From Eubacteriales bacterium (GTDB lineage: Bacteria; Bacillota; Clostridia; Oscillospirales; Oscillospiraceae), in NCBI GenBank assembly GCA_030536255.1, contig JAUNQI010000001.1, positions 101,902 to 164,771 on the forward strand: 62,870 bases of DNA, given 5' to 3'. The position numbers and the translations under genes are program-made. Under the pieces are notes generated by a model that worked only from the letters and a program-made list of their open reading frames with translations, did not search any database and was not told the origin of the DNA. Shown here piece after piece: positions 34,351 to 44,600 of this stretch; the first letter of the stretch is position 1; each line of letters starts with the position of its first letter.

Positions 34351-34926
34351 TCATTCTTCTTCAAAAGAAATAGCATCATCTGTCATAGAAGAGATTTTCG
34401 CCAGCGATTCTACTCTCATTCCCTGAGACCGAAGCATATTTCCACCGCCCTGAAATGCTTTTTCAACTGCAATTCCTGCTCCTACGACAGTCGCTCCTGC
34501 CTGATCACACAAATCCTTCAAACCGACAAGTGCTGCTCCGGTCGCAAGAAAATCATCAATTATCAGTATTCTGTCATTTGAACCAAGATATTCTTTCGAT
34601 ACCATAACAGTATTTGTATTTCCATGGGTAAAGGAAGCGATCTCCGTTGACCAGACATCATCGGAAATATTCCGGCTTTTACTTTTCTTGGCAAAAAGGA
34701 TCGGGCATCCGAAAACAACTCCTGCGACAGCTGCAATTGCGATTCCGGAAGCTTCAATTGTCAAAATCTTATTGATCTCTTCATCGGTATATAACCGTTT
34801 GAACTCCAAAGCCATTTCATAAAGAAGCTTTGTATCTATCTGATGATTCAGAAAATTATCAATCTTCAGTATTCCACCCGGACGGATCGTACCCTCTCTG
34901 CGAATAGTATCCTCTAATAGCTTCAT
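34351..34926 (-). CDS. xpt: Xanthine phosphoribosyltransferase
   Basis: Converts xanthine and PRPP to XMP in purine salvage. The PRPP-binding motif RILIIDDFLATGAALVGL and the N-terminal LLEDTIRREGTIRPGGILK match Xpt. The ATG at 34926 has GAGGAAAG at normal spacing and gives 191 residues, the family size; an upstream in-frame start lacks a site. There is no purine riboswitch in front of it, unlike in Bacillus subtilis; that element is found instead before the second ABC importer. It lies just after the rpmB terminator. Confidence 0.95.
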   Translation of the reverse strand: MKLLEDTIRREGTIRPGGILKIDNFLNHQIDTKLLYEMALEFKRLYTDEEINKILTIEASGIAIAAVAGVVFGCPILFAKKSKSRNISDDVWSTEIASFTHGNTNTVMVSKEYLGSNDRILIIDDFLATGAALVGLKDLCDQAGATVVGAGIAVEKAFQGGGNMLRSQGMRVESLAKISSMTDDAISFEEE

Positions 34927-34956
34927 GTTCTTTCCTCGTTTATTTTCCAATAATAC

Positions 34957-34989
34957 CGAAAAAAGCCCGTCTCTTAACAGGACAGGCTT
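34957..34989 (-). terminator. Terminator of rpmB
   Basis: On the minus strand AAGCCTGTC / GACGGGCTT (one G-T pair) is followed by TTTTTT. It lies between rpmB and xpt. Confidence 0.8.
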
Positions 34990-35007
34990 AAATCGGGTAA
35001 TGTTAAA

Positions 35008-35196
35008 TTACACAGCGCGTGTAACCTTTCCGCTGCGCAGGCAGCGAGTACAGACGTAAACATGCTGAGGAGCACCGTCAACGATTGCCTTAACGCGCTT
35101 CACATTGGGCTTCCACATGCGATTGGAGCGTCTGTGGGAGTGAGATACCTTTATACCAAAGGTAATGCCCTTATCACAGAACTGACACTTTGCCAT
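35008..35196 (-). CDS. rpmB: 50S ribosomal protein L28
   Basis: 62-residue ribosomal protein with the start MAKCQFCDKGITFGIKVSHS and RRWKPN-type segment NRMWKPNVKRV. The cysteine pairs CQFC and CTRC make it a zinc-binding form. The ATG at 35196 follows GGAGGTGCTTCTTA. Monocistronic, with its own promoter and terminator. Confidence 0.97.
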   Translation of the reverse strand: MAKCQFCDKGITFGIKVSHSHRRSNRMWKPNVKRVKAIVDGAPQHVYVCTRCLRSGKVTRAV

Positions 35197-35243
35197 TAAG
35201 AAGCACCTCCTTGAAAGCAAATTGCTGAAAATACAGCCCTAAT

Positions 35244-35272
35244 ATAATAACAGAACTATTTTCAAAATGCAA
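35244..35272 (-). promoter_or_regulatory. Promoter of rpmB
   Basis: Minus-strand TTGCAT (35267-35272), 17-base spacer, TATTAT (35244-35249). Confidence 0.7.
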
Positions 35273-35300
35273 GTATAATATTACAAAACGGAAATATTTT

Positions 35301-38300
35301 TTATTTTATCACAACGTTATTTTTTCCCAGCAGCTCTTCCAGCTCCGCAATCAGAGCAGGATGAATAACACACGGTCTGCCGAAGCGCTTTTTCTCCTTT
35401 TCACAATATACGATCATACGGTTTCTTCCGGGAAACATCGTCAGCAAAAGACTGATATGCTCAAGAAGAGGATCTGTTTCCGTCGGCAACTTTATCCAAA
35501 GCGTCTCTCCGGAGGTTTCAGGTTTTTTATCTGGCTCAGCGTAAGTAACTTTTCCAGGTCGGAGATTCGTGATATCAGATATTGGTCTGATACTATCCGT
35601 AATAAGCTGCGGTTCCTTTTCATCCCTGATGGATATTTTCCCGGAGACTATAACTGCTGTATTTTCCACGATGTAATTACTGCAGCTGTCCAGTGCACGC
35701 TGAAAAAGCATGAGCTCAATTCCTCCGGTATCATCCTCAAGCCGGATATAACACATGAGAGAATTACTCTTTGTTGTTTTTGTCTTTGCAGATTCTATTA
35801 CACCCGCTACAGTAACACTTTGTCCGTCGTAAAACTGTTCTCCATTCCCACTTTCCTCAGAAAAAGAATCCATAATCGCACCGATTGGAATAATACCGGC
35901 ATTTCTTATCTGTGATCGATATTCATCTATCGGGTGTCCGCTCAGATACAGACCTGTAACTTCTTTTTCCTTCGCCATAAGCTCACGCTTCGGGAATTCC
36001 GGAATATCGGGGATTATAATACCGATATTTTTATCGTTGTCCTTTTCAAAATCACCGAAAAGATCCATCTGACCAACAATATTATTTTTCTGCGCCCTCG
36101 CTATACTTTCCAGAATCCCTCCTGCAGACTCCGAGAGAGCTTTCCTCTTATAACCCATACTGTCAAAAGCACCTGCAAGAATAAGGTTTTCAATTGCCCT
36201 CCGATTCAGCTCCTTCCCTGCCATTCTTCGGCAGAAATCTTCAAAATCTTTAAATTTCCCGCCAGCTTCCCGCTCAGCGCTCAACTCTCCGACAGCGGAT
36301 CTTCCAATCCCTTTAATCGCAGCAAGGCCAAAGCGTATATTATTACCCGACACAGAAAAGTCTGTCCCCGATTCATTCACATCAGGCGGGAGAAGCCTGA
36401 TCCCCATCTCACGGCATTCAGAAGTATAAATTGACACCTTTTGCGTATTCTCAAGGACAGATGTAAGCAAAGCAGCCATATACTCACAAGGATAATGGCA
36501 TTTCATGTAGGCGGTCCAATAGCATATTACCGCATAGCTTACTGCATGAGCTTTATTAAACGCATAGCTTGCAAAATCAAGTATCTCATCATAAATACTG
36601 TTCGCAACAGCCTCAGGAACTCCGTTTGCTACGGCCCCGACGATATTCCTCTCCGGGTCTCCGTTAACAAAAGCAACTCTTTCTGCATCGATTACTTTAT
36701 GCTTTTTTTTACTCATTGCTCTTCGGATCATATCTGCCTGTCCGAGAGAGTAGCCGGCAAGCTGTCGGAATATCTGGATAACCTGTTCCTGATAAACGAT
36801 ACACCCGTAGGTTACATCCAGAATCGGCTTCAGCAGATTCGTTTTATATGTGATTTTTTCAGGGTTCTGCGAACATTCAATAAATCTGGGAATAGAGTCC
36901 ATTGGACCGGGACGATACAGTGCAATAATAGCCGTGATATCCTCTATGCTTTTTGCTCTGATTCCAGTGCAAACAGCTGTCATTCCCGCACTTTCCAGCT
37001 GAAACACGCCAACTGTTCTTCCCGCAGCAAGCATTTCAAATGTTTCTTTATCATTTTCAGGAATACCATTTACAGTGAACTCAGGATTATTCCTGCGAAC
37101 TAACTTAGCTGCGTCTTCCAGAACGGTTAGGTTCCTTAATCCGAGGAAATCCATCTTTAAAAGGCCCAGTTCCTCAAGCGTTGTCATCTGATACTGGCAG
37201 ACAACGGATTCATCATTTGTTGCCAGCGGAACATATTCATATACCGGCTTCTCTGTTATCACAACTCCGGCAGCATGAGTTGAAGAATGGCGTGGCATTC
37301 CTTCCAGCGCCATGGAAACATCAATAAGTCTCCTGAGCTCCGGCTCTGTATCATATATGTCCTTCAGCGGCTTTGAAAGTCTCATTGCCTCTGAAATTGT
37401 CATATTCAGAGCAGTCGGTATCTGCTTTGCAACCCGGTCTGCATCGGCATATGATATTGACAAAGCTCTTCCCACATCGCGAATCGCCATTCTGGCGGCC
37501 ATCGTTCCGAAGGTAACGATCTGAGCCACGTGATCACTGCCATAAAGTCTGTTCACATATTCAATTACCTCTCCCCGGCGGTTTACACAGAAATCAACAT
37601 CTATGTCCGGCATGGATACCCGTTCCGGGTTCAGAAATCTTTCAAAAAACAGGTTGTATTTTATCGGGTCGATATCTGTAATTTTCAGGCAGTATGAAAC
37701 GACGCTTCCTGCCGCACTGCCGCGCCCCGGTCCGACCGGTATCCCATTGTTTTTTGCATAACGAATAAAATCAGAAACGATAAGAAAATAGTCAACAAAG
37801 CCCATCTTTCTTATCATTTCCAGTTCATATTCCAGCTGCTTATGAACTTCAGGATTTTCGGAATATCTTTCCTTAAATCCGTTTTCACAGAGTTTTCTGA
37901 GATATTCATAGCTATCTGATTCACCATCCGGAAGCTTGAATTTTGGGAGATGATAGTGACCGAATTCGAAATCAAAATTACACAAATTCGCTATTTTCTC
38001 TGTATTCTCCATTGCTTCCGGAAGCTCCGGAAACAGCTCTCCCATTTCTGTTTCGCTTTTCAGATAAAGTTCCTGTGATTCAAATTTCAGTCTGTTGGGA
38101 TCGTCAACAGTTTTTCCCATCTGAATACACATCAGAACATCCTGATAATAAGCATCACTTTTTTCAATGTAATGAGCGTCATTTGTCAGGACAAGCGGAA
38201 TGCCCGTTTCCCTGCTGATCCTTATAAGTCCCGCAGATGCGATCTCCTCTTCCCGCAAACCATGATTCTGTATTTCAAGATAAAAGCCGTCCTCACCGAA

Positions 38301-38792
38301 AATATCCCGAAGTTCCAGTGCTTTCTGTTTTGCCTGATCATACTCACCATTGACTATCATTTTTGGAATTGCACCGGCAACACAGCCGGACAGACAGATC
38401 AGCCCTGCACTATGCTGACGCAACAAATCCCAGTCTATCCTCGGTCTTATATAAAAGCCCTCTGTAAAAGCAATGCTGTCAAGACGGCAAAGATTATGAT
38501 ACCCTTCCTCATTTCTGCAGAGAAGGATCAGATGAGAATAACCATTGTCTTTTCCATGCTCCTTATCTGAAAGCCCTCTCGGAGCTACATATACCTCGCA
38601 GCCAATAATGGGCTTTATTCCAACAGCTTTACATGCTTTATAGAAAGCAACTGCTCCGTACATAACGCCGTGATCCGTTACTGCAAGGGCCGGCATTCCA
38701 AGCTCTTTTGCTCTTTCCGCAACCTTGTCAACCCGGCATGCGCCATCCAAAAGAGAAAATTCCGTATGAACATGAAGATGAACAAAGCTCAT
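35301..38792 (-). CDS. dnaE: DNA polymerase III subunit alpha
   Basis: C-family replicative DNA polymerase, 1163 residues. It starts with the PHP domain (FVHLHVHTEFSLLDGA), followed by the polymerase core with GPGRGSAAGS and PDIDVDFCVNRRGEV, whose Asp residues are catalytic. A helix-hairpin-helix region (FGLAAIKGIGRSAVGELS) and an OB fold (VTVAGVIESAKTKTTK) follow. It has no inserted exonuclease domain, so it is DnaE and not PolC. The ATG overlaps the whiA stop by four bases. Last gene of the hprK-murB-whiA-dnaE run; no clear terminator is seen after it. Confidence 0.97.
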   Translation of the reverse strand: MSFVHLHVHTEFSLLDGACRVDKVAERAKELGMPALAVTDHGVMYGAVAFYKACKAVGIKPIIGCEVYVAPRGLSDKEHGKDNGYSHLILLCRNEEGYHNLCRLDSIAFTEGFYIRPRIDWDLLRQHSAGLICLSGCVAGAIPKMIVNGEYDQAKQKALELRDIFGEDGFYLEIQNHGLREEEIASAGLIRISRETGIPLVLTNDAHYIEKSDAYYQDVLMCIQMGKTVDDPNRLKFESQELYLKSETEMGELFPELPEAMENTEKIANLCNFDFEFGHYHLPKFKLPDGESDSYEYLRKLCENGFKERYSENPEVHKQLEYELEMIRKMGFVDYFLIVSDFIRYAKNNGIPVGPGRGSAAGSVVSYCLKITDIDPIKYNLFFERFLNPERVSMPDIDVDFCVNRRGEVIEYVNRLYGSDHVAQIVTFGTMAARMAIRDVGRALSISYADADRVAKQIPTALNMTISEAMRLSKPLKDIYDTEPELRRLIDVSMALEGMPRHSSTHAAGVVITEKPVYEYVPLATNDESVVCQYQMTTLEELGLLKMDFLGLRNLTVLEDAAKLVRRNNPEFTVNGIPENDKETFEMLAAGRTVGVFQLESAGMTAVCTGIRAKSIEDITAIIALYRPGPMDSIPRFIECSQNPEKITYKTNLLKPILDVTYGCIVYQEQVIQIFRQLAGYSLGQADMIRRAMSKKKHKVIDAERVAFVNGDPERNIVGAVANGVPEAVANSIYDEILDFASYAFNKAHAVSYAVICYWTAYMKCHYPCEYMAALLTSVLENTQKVSIYTSECREMGIRLLPPDVNESGTDFSVSGNNIRFGLAAIKGIGRSAVGELSAEREAGGKFKDFEDFCRRMAGKELNRRAIENLILAGAFDSMGYKRKALSESAGGILESIARAQKNNIVGQMDLFGDFEKDNDKNIGIIIPDIPEFPKRELMAKEKEVTGLYLSGHPIDEYRSQIRNAGIIPIGAIMDSFSEESGNGEQFYDGQSVTVAGVIESAKTKTTKSNSLMCYIRLEDDTGGIELMLFQRALDSCSNYIVENTAVIVSGKISIRDEKEPQLITDSIRPISDITNLRPGKVTYAEPDKKPETSGETLWIKLPTETDPLLEHISLLLTMFPGRNRMIVYCEKEKKRFGRPCVIHPALIAELEELLGKNNVVIK

Positions 38793-39697
38793 TTCTCTTC
38801 CTCCTCCGGCGCCATAGCCACAATTTTTTTTAATCTGTAAGACAAACAGCTTTTTGATACTGAAGGAATCGAAAGTCTTGCCAGATCCGCCAGACTCGAT
38901 TCAGGATTCGTAATCCTCAGAAGAGCTGCCTCTTTCAATGCCTCCGGAAATGCATCTATTCCATATTTTGCAGAAAACCGGCGGATCGCGTCGATCTGTT
39001 CCTGAGCAGCTGAAATGGTTTTATCAACATTTGCGCTGTCACAGTTTATCTGTCTGGTCACTTTGTTCCGCATTTCCTTATCGACCTTTGCCGTAAGAAC
39101 ATTCATCGCTGTCACGGGAGCCCCTATTGCGGTAAGAAAATCGGCAATAATATCACTCTGCTTAAAATACAGCAGAGTATTTCCTGTACGCGAAGATTCG
39201 CCTGGATGAAAGCCCAGCTCATGCATGATGGAACAAGTCTCCCGGGCAACACTCATATGATTCGTTGAGAGTTCCAAATGATATCCTTTTTCCGGATCCG
39301 TCACGCTGCCTCCTGAAAGAAAAGCACCCCGAATAAATGCTGTTTTACAGCATTCTTCTTCCAAAAGCGCAAAATTAACGTGAAGAGCAAAATTAGAGCG
39401 CATATCCGTTCCAAATGTATTGCAGATCATGCTGATCTTTTCTGGATCCTGAATAATAAAACTACGTCTTCCTTCTTTCCCTGTTCCGGGCTGAATGTCA
39501 AATTCAATATTAAAAGCTTTTTTAAAAAGTTTTGGAAGTCTCGCCGAAAAAGTATCATTTGCAGTAGAAATTTTAATTCTTTCGGGAGAAAACATATTAC
39601 CGTACATCAGCACGCCGCAGCTTTCCGCAATGGCACAGCAACAACGCTCAATTTTTAACCGGCATATTTCTGCCTTTGTATCCCCTGCAAATGACAT
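38789..39697 (-). CDS. whiA: Sporulation/cell-division regulator WhiA
   Basis: DNA-binding protein with an inactive LAGLIDADG homing-endonuclease-like N-terminal part and a C-terminal helix-turn-helix. Visible features: CCCAIAESCGVLMYG, AFIRGAFLSGGSVTDPEKGY, and the HTH region LADLARLSIPSVSKSCLSYR. The 302-residue length is usual. In Firmicutes whiA normally lies with rapZ and yvcK near hprK; those two are absent here. Overlaps dnaE by four bases. Confidence 0.96.
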   Translation of the reverse strand: MSFAGDTKAEICRLKIERCCCAIAESCGVLMYGNMFSPERIKISTANDTFSARLPKLFKKAFNIEFDIQPGTGKEGRRSFIIQDPEKISMICNTFGTDMRSNFALHVNFALLEEECCKTAFIRGAFLSGGSVTDPEKGYHLELSTNHMSVARETCSIMHELGFHPGESSRTGNTLLYFKQSDIIADFLTAIGAPVTAMNVLTAKVDKEMRNKVTRQINCDSANVDKTISAAQEQIDAIRRFSAKYGIDAFPEALKEAALLRITNPESSLADLARLSIPSVSKSCLSYRLKKIVAMAPEEEEK

Positions 39698-39703
39698 GGT
39701 AGA

Positions 39704-40675
39704 TTACTCCTCTGTGCCCTCCGGAACGTAATTCTCCGGAAGCAAAATGATCTCCGGTTCAAGACGGACAAGTTTTTTTTCGTACACTGTATTCCTGACA
39801 TATGAAATAAGATCTTTCAGATCAGAAGATGTTGCTCTGCCGTTATTCACAATAAATCCGGCATGTTTTCCGGAAACACAGGCCCCACCGATCGAATAGC
39901 CTTTCAGTCCGGATTCTTCTATCAGCGCAGCTGCATAATATCCTTCCGGACGTCGGAATGCACTTCCCGCGGACGGAAGATCCAGCGGCTGTTTTTCCCT
40001 TCTTCTTCCGTTCAGTTCCCTCATTTTCGCCGAAATATCTTCCCGACTGCCTTTCTGCAGACGAAAAGCCGCTCCGAGAACTGCATACCCGGAAACGGAC
40101 TGAAAAATGCTCTTTCTGTATCCAAAGCAGCACTGTTCATTGCTCATTTCACAGAATTTCTGATCAGGAAGACAGAAAAGTTTTACCGAATCGATAACGT
40201 CCTTAAGCTCTCCACCGTACGCTCCGGCATTCATTATCACTCCGCCGCCAACAGTTCCCGGAATTCCGGAAGCAAACTCCAGACCTTTCAGCGAATTTTC
40301 ATAAGCAAAGCCCGCAAGCTTTGACAAAGATACTCCCGCATCGGCATATAAAAGTCCCTCCGAAAGGAGACAGATATTCTGAAGCTTATCCGTTGATATA
40401 ACAGTAAGCTTCTTTTCTCCCTCATCGGGAAAAACAACATTCGTTCCATTTCCCAGAAAATATGGAATCAGGCTGTTTTTAGAAAGGATACTGATAACAT
40501 CCGTCATTTCCGTAATGTTTTTCGGCGTAATAAACGCTCTGACGGGACCTCCTGTTTTAAAAGAACAGTGATACTTCATTTCTTCGTATTCACTGATTTC
40601 AATTCCGGGTATCTCTTTTCTCAGTTCCGATAAAGCATTTTCTGTTCTCTCTTCTATTGTAAAACCGTAACCCAT
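39704..40675 (-). CDS. murB: UDP-N-acetylenolpyruvoylglucosamine reductase
   Basis: Flavoenzyme that reduces UDP-GlcNAc-enolpyruvate to UDP-MurNAc in peptidoglycan synthesis. Motifs of the type II MurB: YHCSFKTGGPVRAFITPKN, FLGNGTNVVFPDEG, ASGIPGTVGGGVIMNAGAYG, and PSAGSAFRRPEGYYAAALIE, whose Ser donates the proton. The 323-residue length fits. It starts two bases after the hprK stop. Confidence 0.96.
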   Translation of the reverse strand: MGYGFTIEERTENALSELRKEIPGIEISEYEEMKYHCSFKTGGPVRAFITPKNITEMTDVISILSKNSLIPYFLGNGTNVVFPDEGEKKLTVISTDKLQNICLLSEGLLYADAGVSLSKLAGFAYENSLKGLEFASGIPGTVGGGVIMNAGAYGGELKDVIDSVKLFCLPDQKFCEMSNEQCCFGYRKSIFQSVSGYAVLGAAFRLQKGSREDISAKMRELNGRRREKQPLDLPSAGSAFRRPEGYYAAALIEESGLKGYSIGGACVSGKHAGFIVNNGRATSSDLKDLISYVRNTVYEKKLVRLEPEIILLPENYVPEGTEE

Positions 40676-40677
40676 AA

Positions 40678-41616
40678 TCAGAATTCGCCTCTGTCAACAG
40701 CCGCATCAATTGCTTCAACAAGCGTCTCCGCCGCATTAAATCCCATTTTTTTCTGTCGGTTATTCATAGCCGCCACTTCTGTGATAATGGCAATATTTCT
40801 TCCGGGAGCAACAGGTACTGTTAATTTAGGTAAAGTAACTCCAAGGATCGTCTCGGTTTCATTGACCAGACCAAGGCGTTCATAGGTCTTTCCGTCATCC
40901 CAGCGTTCCAGATGGACGATCATATCTATCGCTGTTTCCGGTTTAACAGCACCAACACCATACATATCCTTAACATTGATTACGCCGATTCCCCTCATCT
41001 CCATGTAATACTGAATAGCCGGGGGAGCTGATCCTATCAGCGTTTCTCTGTCAATACATTTTATATCTACCGCATCATCGGCAATGATTCGATGGCCGCG
41101 TTTTACCAGTTCGAGCGCAGCTTCGCTTTTTCCTATTCCACTGTCTCCGGTAATCAGCAGTCCTTCACCGTATACTTCGACAAGAACTCCGCTTGTTCTT
41201 ATTCTTTTTGCAAGAGCCCTCGTCAGCATAATAATCAGAGAAGCTGCAAAAGTGGACGTATCTTCATCACTGTAAAACAGATTCCTGTCAAACTTTTCAG
41301 CCATTTGAACGCATTCAGGAAAAATACTGCATTTATGGCATATTACAAGTGCGGCAATATCATACTGCATAAATTTCTCAAATACATTCAACCGCTCTTC
41401 CGAGGTAAGTGTTTCGAGATATGTTGTTTCCACCATTCCGATCAGCTGAATACGTTTCGGATCAAAATAATTGTAAAAACCTGTCAGCTGCATAGCAGGA
41501 CGATTAACATCCGAGGTTGTTACAACTGCTTCCTCATAGTTCTTTGAGAGATGAATCGGTTTGAGTTTCAGCTGGTCTGCAACAGTTTTAAGATTAACGG
41601 TATATTTATTATTCAT
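40678..41616 (-). CDS. hprK: HPr kinase/phosphorylase
   Basis: Phosphorylates HPr at the regulatory Ser and removes that phosphate, controlling carbon catabolite repression in Firmicutes. The P-loop GDSGIGKSEAAL is preceded by the typical N-terminal domain and followed by IGSAPPAIQYYMEMRGIGVINV and PVAPGRNIAIITEVAAMNNR. The ATG at 41616 has GGGAGG upstream and gives 312 residues. It lies 21 bases after the GH3-fold gene with no terminator, so it may be read from the nth promoter region. Confidence 0.96.
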   Translation of the reverse strand: MNNKYTVNLKTVADQLKLKPIHLSKNYEEAVVTTSDVNRPAMQLTGFYNYFDPKRIQLIGMVETTYLETLTSEERLNVFEKFMQYDIAALVICHKCSIFPECVQMAEKFDRNLFYSDEDTSTFAASLIIMLTRALAKRIRTSGVLVEVYGEGLLITGDSGIGKSEAALELVKRGHRIIADDAVDIKCIDRETLIGSAPPAIQYYMEMRGIGVINVKDMYGVGAVKPETAIDMIVHLERWDDGKTYERLGLVNETETILGVTLPKLTVPVAPGRNIAIITEVAAMNNRQKKMGFNAAETLVEAIDAAVDRGEF

Positions 41617-41637
41617 ATAATCCTCCCGAAACAAAAA

Positions 41638-44600
41638 TCAGAAAAGATAGGTATAATTTACGATAGCATAACAGAAATTATGTGCACACCCTCTCAGTCC
41701 CTCTGTCACCCCGCTCGGATCAGCCTTATAAGCACGCCTTACATTCCGTTCGCTTGCCAGAAGTCCCGTCTCAAGCATAAGATCCGTTCCTCTCCTGCAT
41801 GCAAGCGCAGAGTCCATGAAAGAAGATCTGACAACATCAGAAGTGACAAAACCTTCAAAGCCCCATTCCTCCCGAAGAATTCCCTTAAGCAATTCCTCGC
41901 AGGCTCCGCACCATTTATAGCCGAGATGGGTAACTGAAGACATTATCCCATGTGCACCACCCTGTTTAATCGCAATTTCAAAAGGTTTCAGATATATTTC
42001 TCTCAATGCCTGCTCATTGATCCAGGTATAGACTCCTTCCTCTTCACCGGAAACATTGCTGTCTGTAATAAATCCTTTCAGTACAGCTACAACGCCCTTG
42101 CTCTGAGCACCAAGAACAGTATTTGCTGCCATCCTTCCGGACAAAAGAGGATCCTCTGACCAGGATTCCGCATTTTCCCCTCCATAAGGAGTTCTGTGAA
42201 TACTAAGTCCCGGAGCATACCACACCTGTATTCCGTATGCTGAAGCTTCCGCTCCGCATGACGCTCCGAATTTCTCTGCGAGCTCATCATTCCAGGTAGA
42301 AGCAAGAACAATCTCAGAAGGATAAGCCTGTGACTTCAAATCTGTAATACGAGAAGTAAATCCGGATGTTCCTCCAAGCAATTTTACGGTCGGTATTCCA
42401 AGCCTATTGATTGGTTCCGTGACCCATCCCCCACGCGAGAAAAGACGGAAAAGCTCATTCATTGAGAACTGATCCAGAAACTGCGACCATTTTTCATCAT
42501 CATAGTCCAGTCCTTTCAGATCAGACAGCTTTATTCCGTTGTTGGCATCTGTTTCCGGAAGAGGAGCATGGGAAGTCTCCGGCGTATTATATTTTCTGAT
42601 ATTTGCCCTTAACTCCGAAGAGCCCGGCTCATTAGCCAGACCTTTCGGATAGGAACCGATCCAGTCATTTCTGGAAAGATACGTCAAAGTGCCGTCTGCA
42701 AAGGAAAATCTGTTTTTAATCTCTGCCGAGGTAGCCTCGTCAGTACCGTAAACCACAGTATCTTCGGAAAGATACTCTGCCGTGTCTACGAAATCATGAA
42801 CATTTCTGCCAAGGCTGAGATTATATATTCCCTCTTCAAGAACATATGCTTCCAGATCAGTATTATACGAAGCCATGTCTCTGGGGTTAACTTTCAGAGT
42901 AACAATCTGATCTTCACCCGGTTCAAGCAGATCCGTTTTGCTATAATCCGCCAGCACCGCCTCACTCTTTTCCGTTCCGCTTTCCGTATACGGTGCAGAG
43001 TAATAGAGCTGAACCACATCCTTTCCGGCGCTCTCACCAGCATTTTTCACACGGACTCTCCAGAGAACAGAATCATCAGAAGTCCGGAATGAAACCGTTT
43101 CCCAGGAAAAGTCCGAATAACTTTTTCCATATCCGAAAGGATATCTTACCGCTTTTTCGTATCCGGCCTCATCGTCAGCATATCTAGTCTCATAATATCT
43201 ATAGCCGACATATATTCCTTCTTCGAACTGAACATAGTTCTTATCTGTTTCCGAATATTTATATCTGTTCGGATCTTTTGTATAATTTACAACTGCCGGG
43301 ATGCTAGCAGCTTCATAAACCCAGGTATCCGGAAGTCTTCCGGAAGGATTGACTTCTCCGGAAAGGATCTTGCCAAGAGACGCACAGCCGTACGGACCGG
43401 GTACTCCGATCCATAACACAGCATCAATATGTTCACACTTATCTACAGCACTCAGCTCTATCATTCCTGAAGTATTGATCACTACGATGATGTGTTCAAA
43501 ATTTTCGTCCAGTTTTCTGAGAAGGGCAGTTCTGCCGGCAGACAGTGTCAAAGATCCTGCCTCCAGATCCTTCCCGCTTTCCGCATCGCTCCCGATAACA
43601 ACCAAAGCCTGATCCGAGTATTTTCTCGCAGACTCCATGATTTCATCGGTAAGATATTCCGTTCCCGAACCCTTTTTCTGTTCTGACCGTTTAATCAGCT
43701 TTTCTGCCGTTTTAATTACTTTCGGAGATGATTTTTCAGAATTCTCCCTGAGATACACAGAATGGAGATCAACATTATACGCAATTCCCGCTCTTTCAAG
43801 TCCCTCAAACAGAGAAATCTCACATTTAACATCTTTTCCGACATTGATACGGTACGAGTCGATTCCGAAAACATTCACTTTTTTATTCTGAAGCGGAAGA
43901 AAGTTTTCTCTGTTTTCCAGAAGAACGATTCCCTCGTCAGATATCGTCTCCGAAATCTCTGCTCCGCTGAGACGCGCAAACTCTGCTGTTTCACTCTCTG
44001 TTGAATATTTCGCAGAGACTACCTTCCCAAGATTTTCCCAAACCGGAACTGCGCCCCAGATCAAACCACAGACAGCAGCACAAAGAAGAGCCCATGCAAC
44101 AGCTCTGCGGCCTCTGGTAAGTCTTTTTCTGAAAGCTTTAAATGCCTTTTTCTGAAGTATCTTTTCACTTTCATCGAGATCTTTGATACTTTTATGCCAG
44201 GCGCGTTTTTCAACTTTGTATCTTTTCTTCAGAATCGCTTTATCTTCCGGCGTTTCACAACCCCTTATATCATTGATAAAGCTCTGAGCTTTACGTCTGG
44301 CTTCCTTTTTCCAGCTTCTCAGTCTGCGTCTGTCACTTTTTCGCTGTTTCTTCAGAATTGTCTTTGCTTCTTTTGCCGCTTTCTCTAACTGAGTAACGGT
44401 CGGACCTTCCGGCTGATACGGAACATAGACTGTAACAGCAGAGTCATACATTCCCGGAACGATATGAGGCCTTACTTCCGCAGGCTCCGGATGAACACTA
44501 ATTGCCGGGACGGGCTCCGGTCCCGATACTTCCGCCGGAGCAGAAGGAACAGCATTTGTAATTATTTCGGTTCCTTCCGTCTTGGTCTCTGTATGATTTT

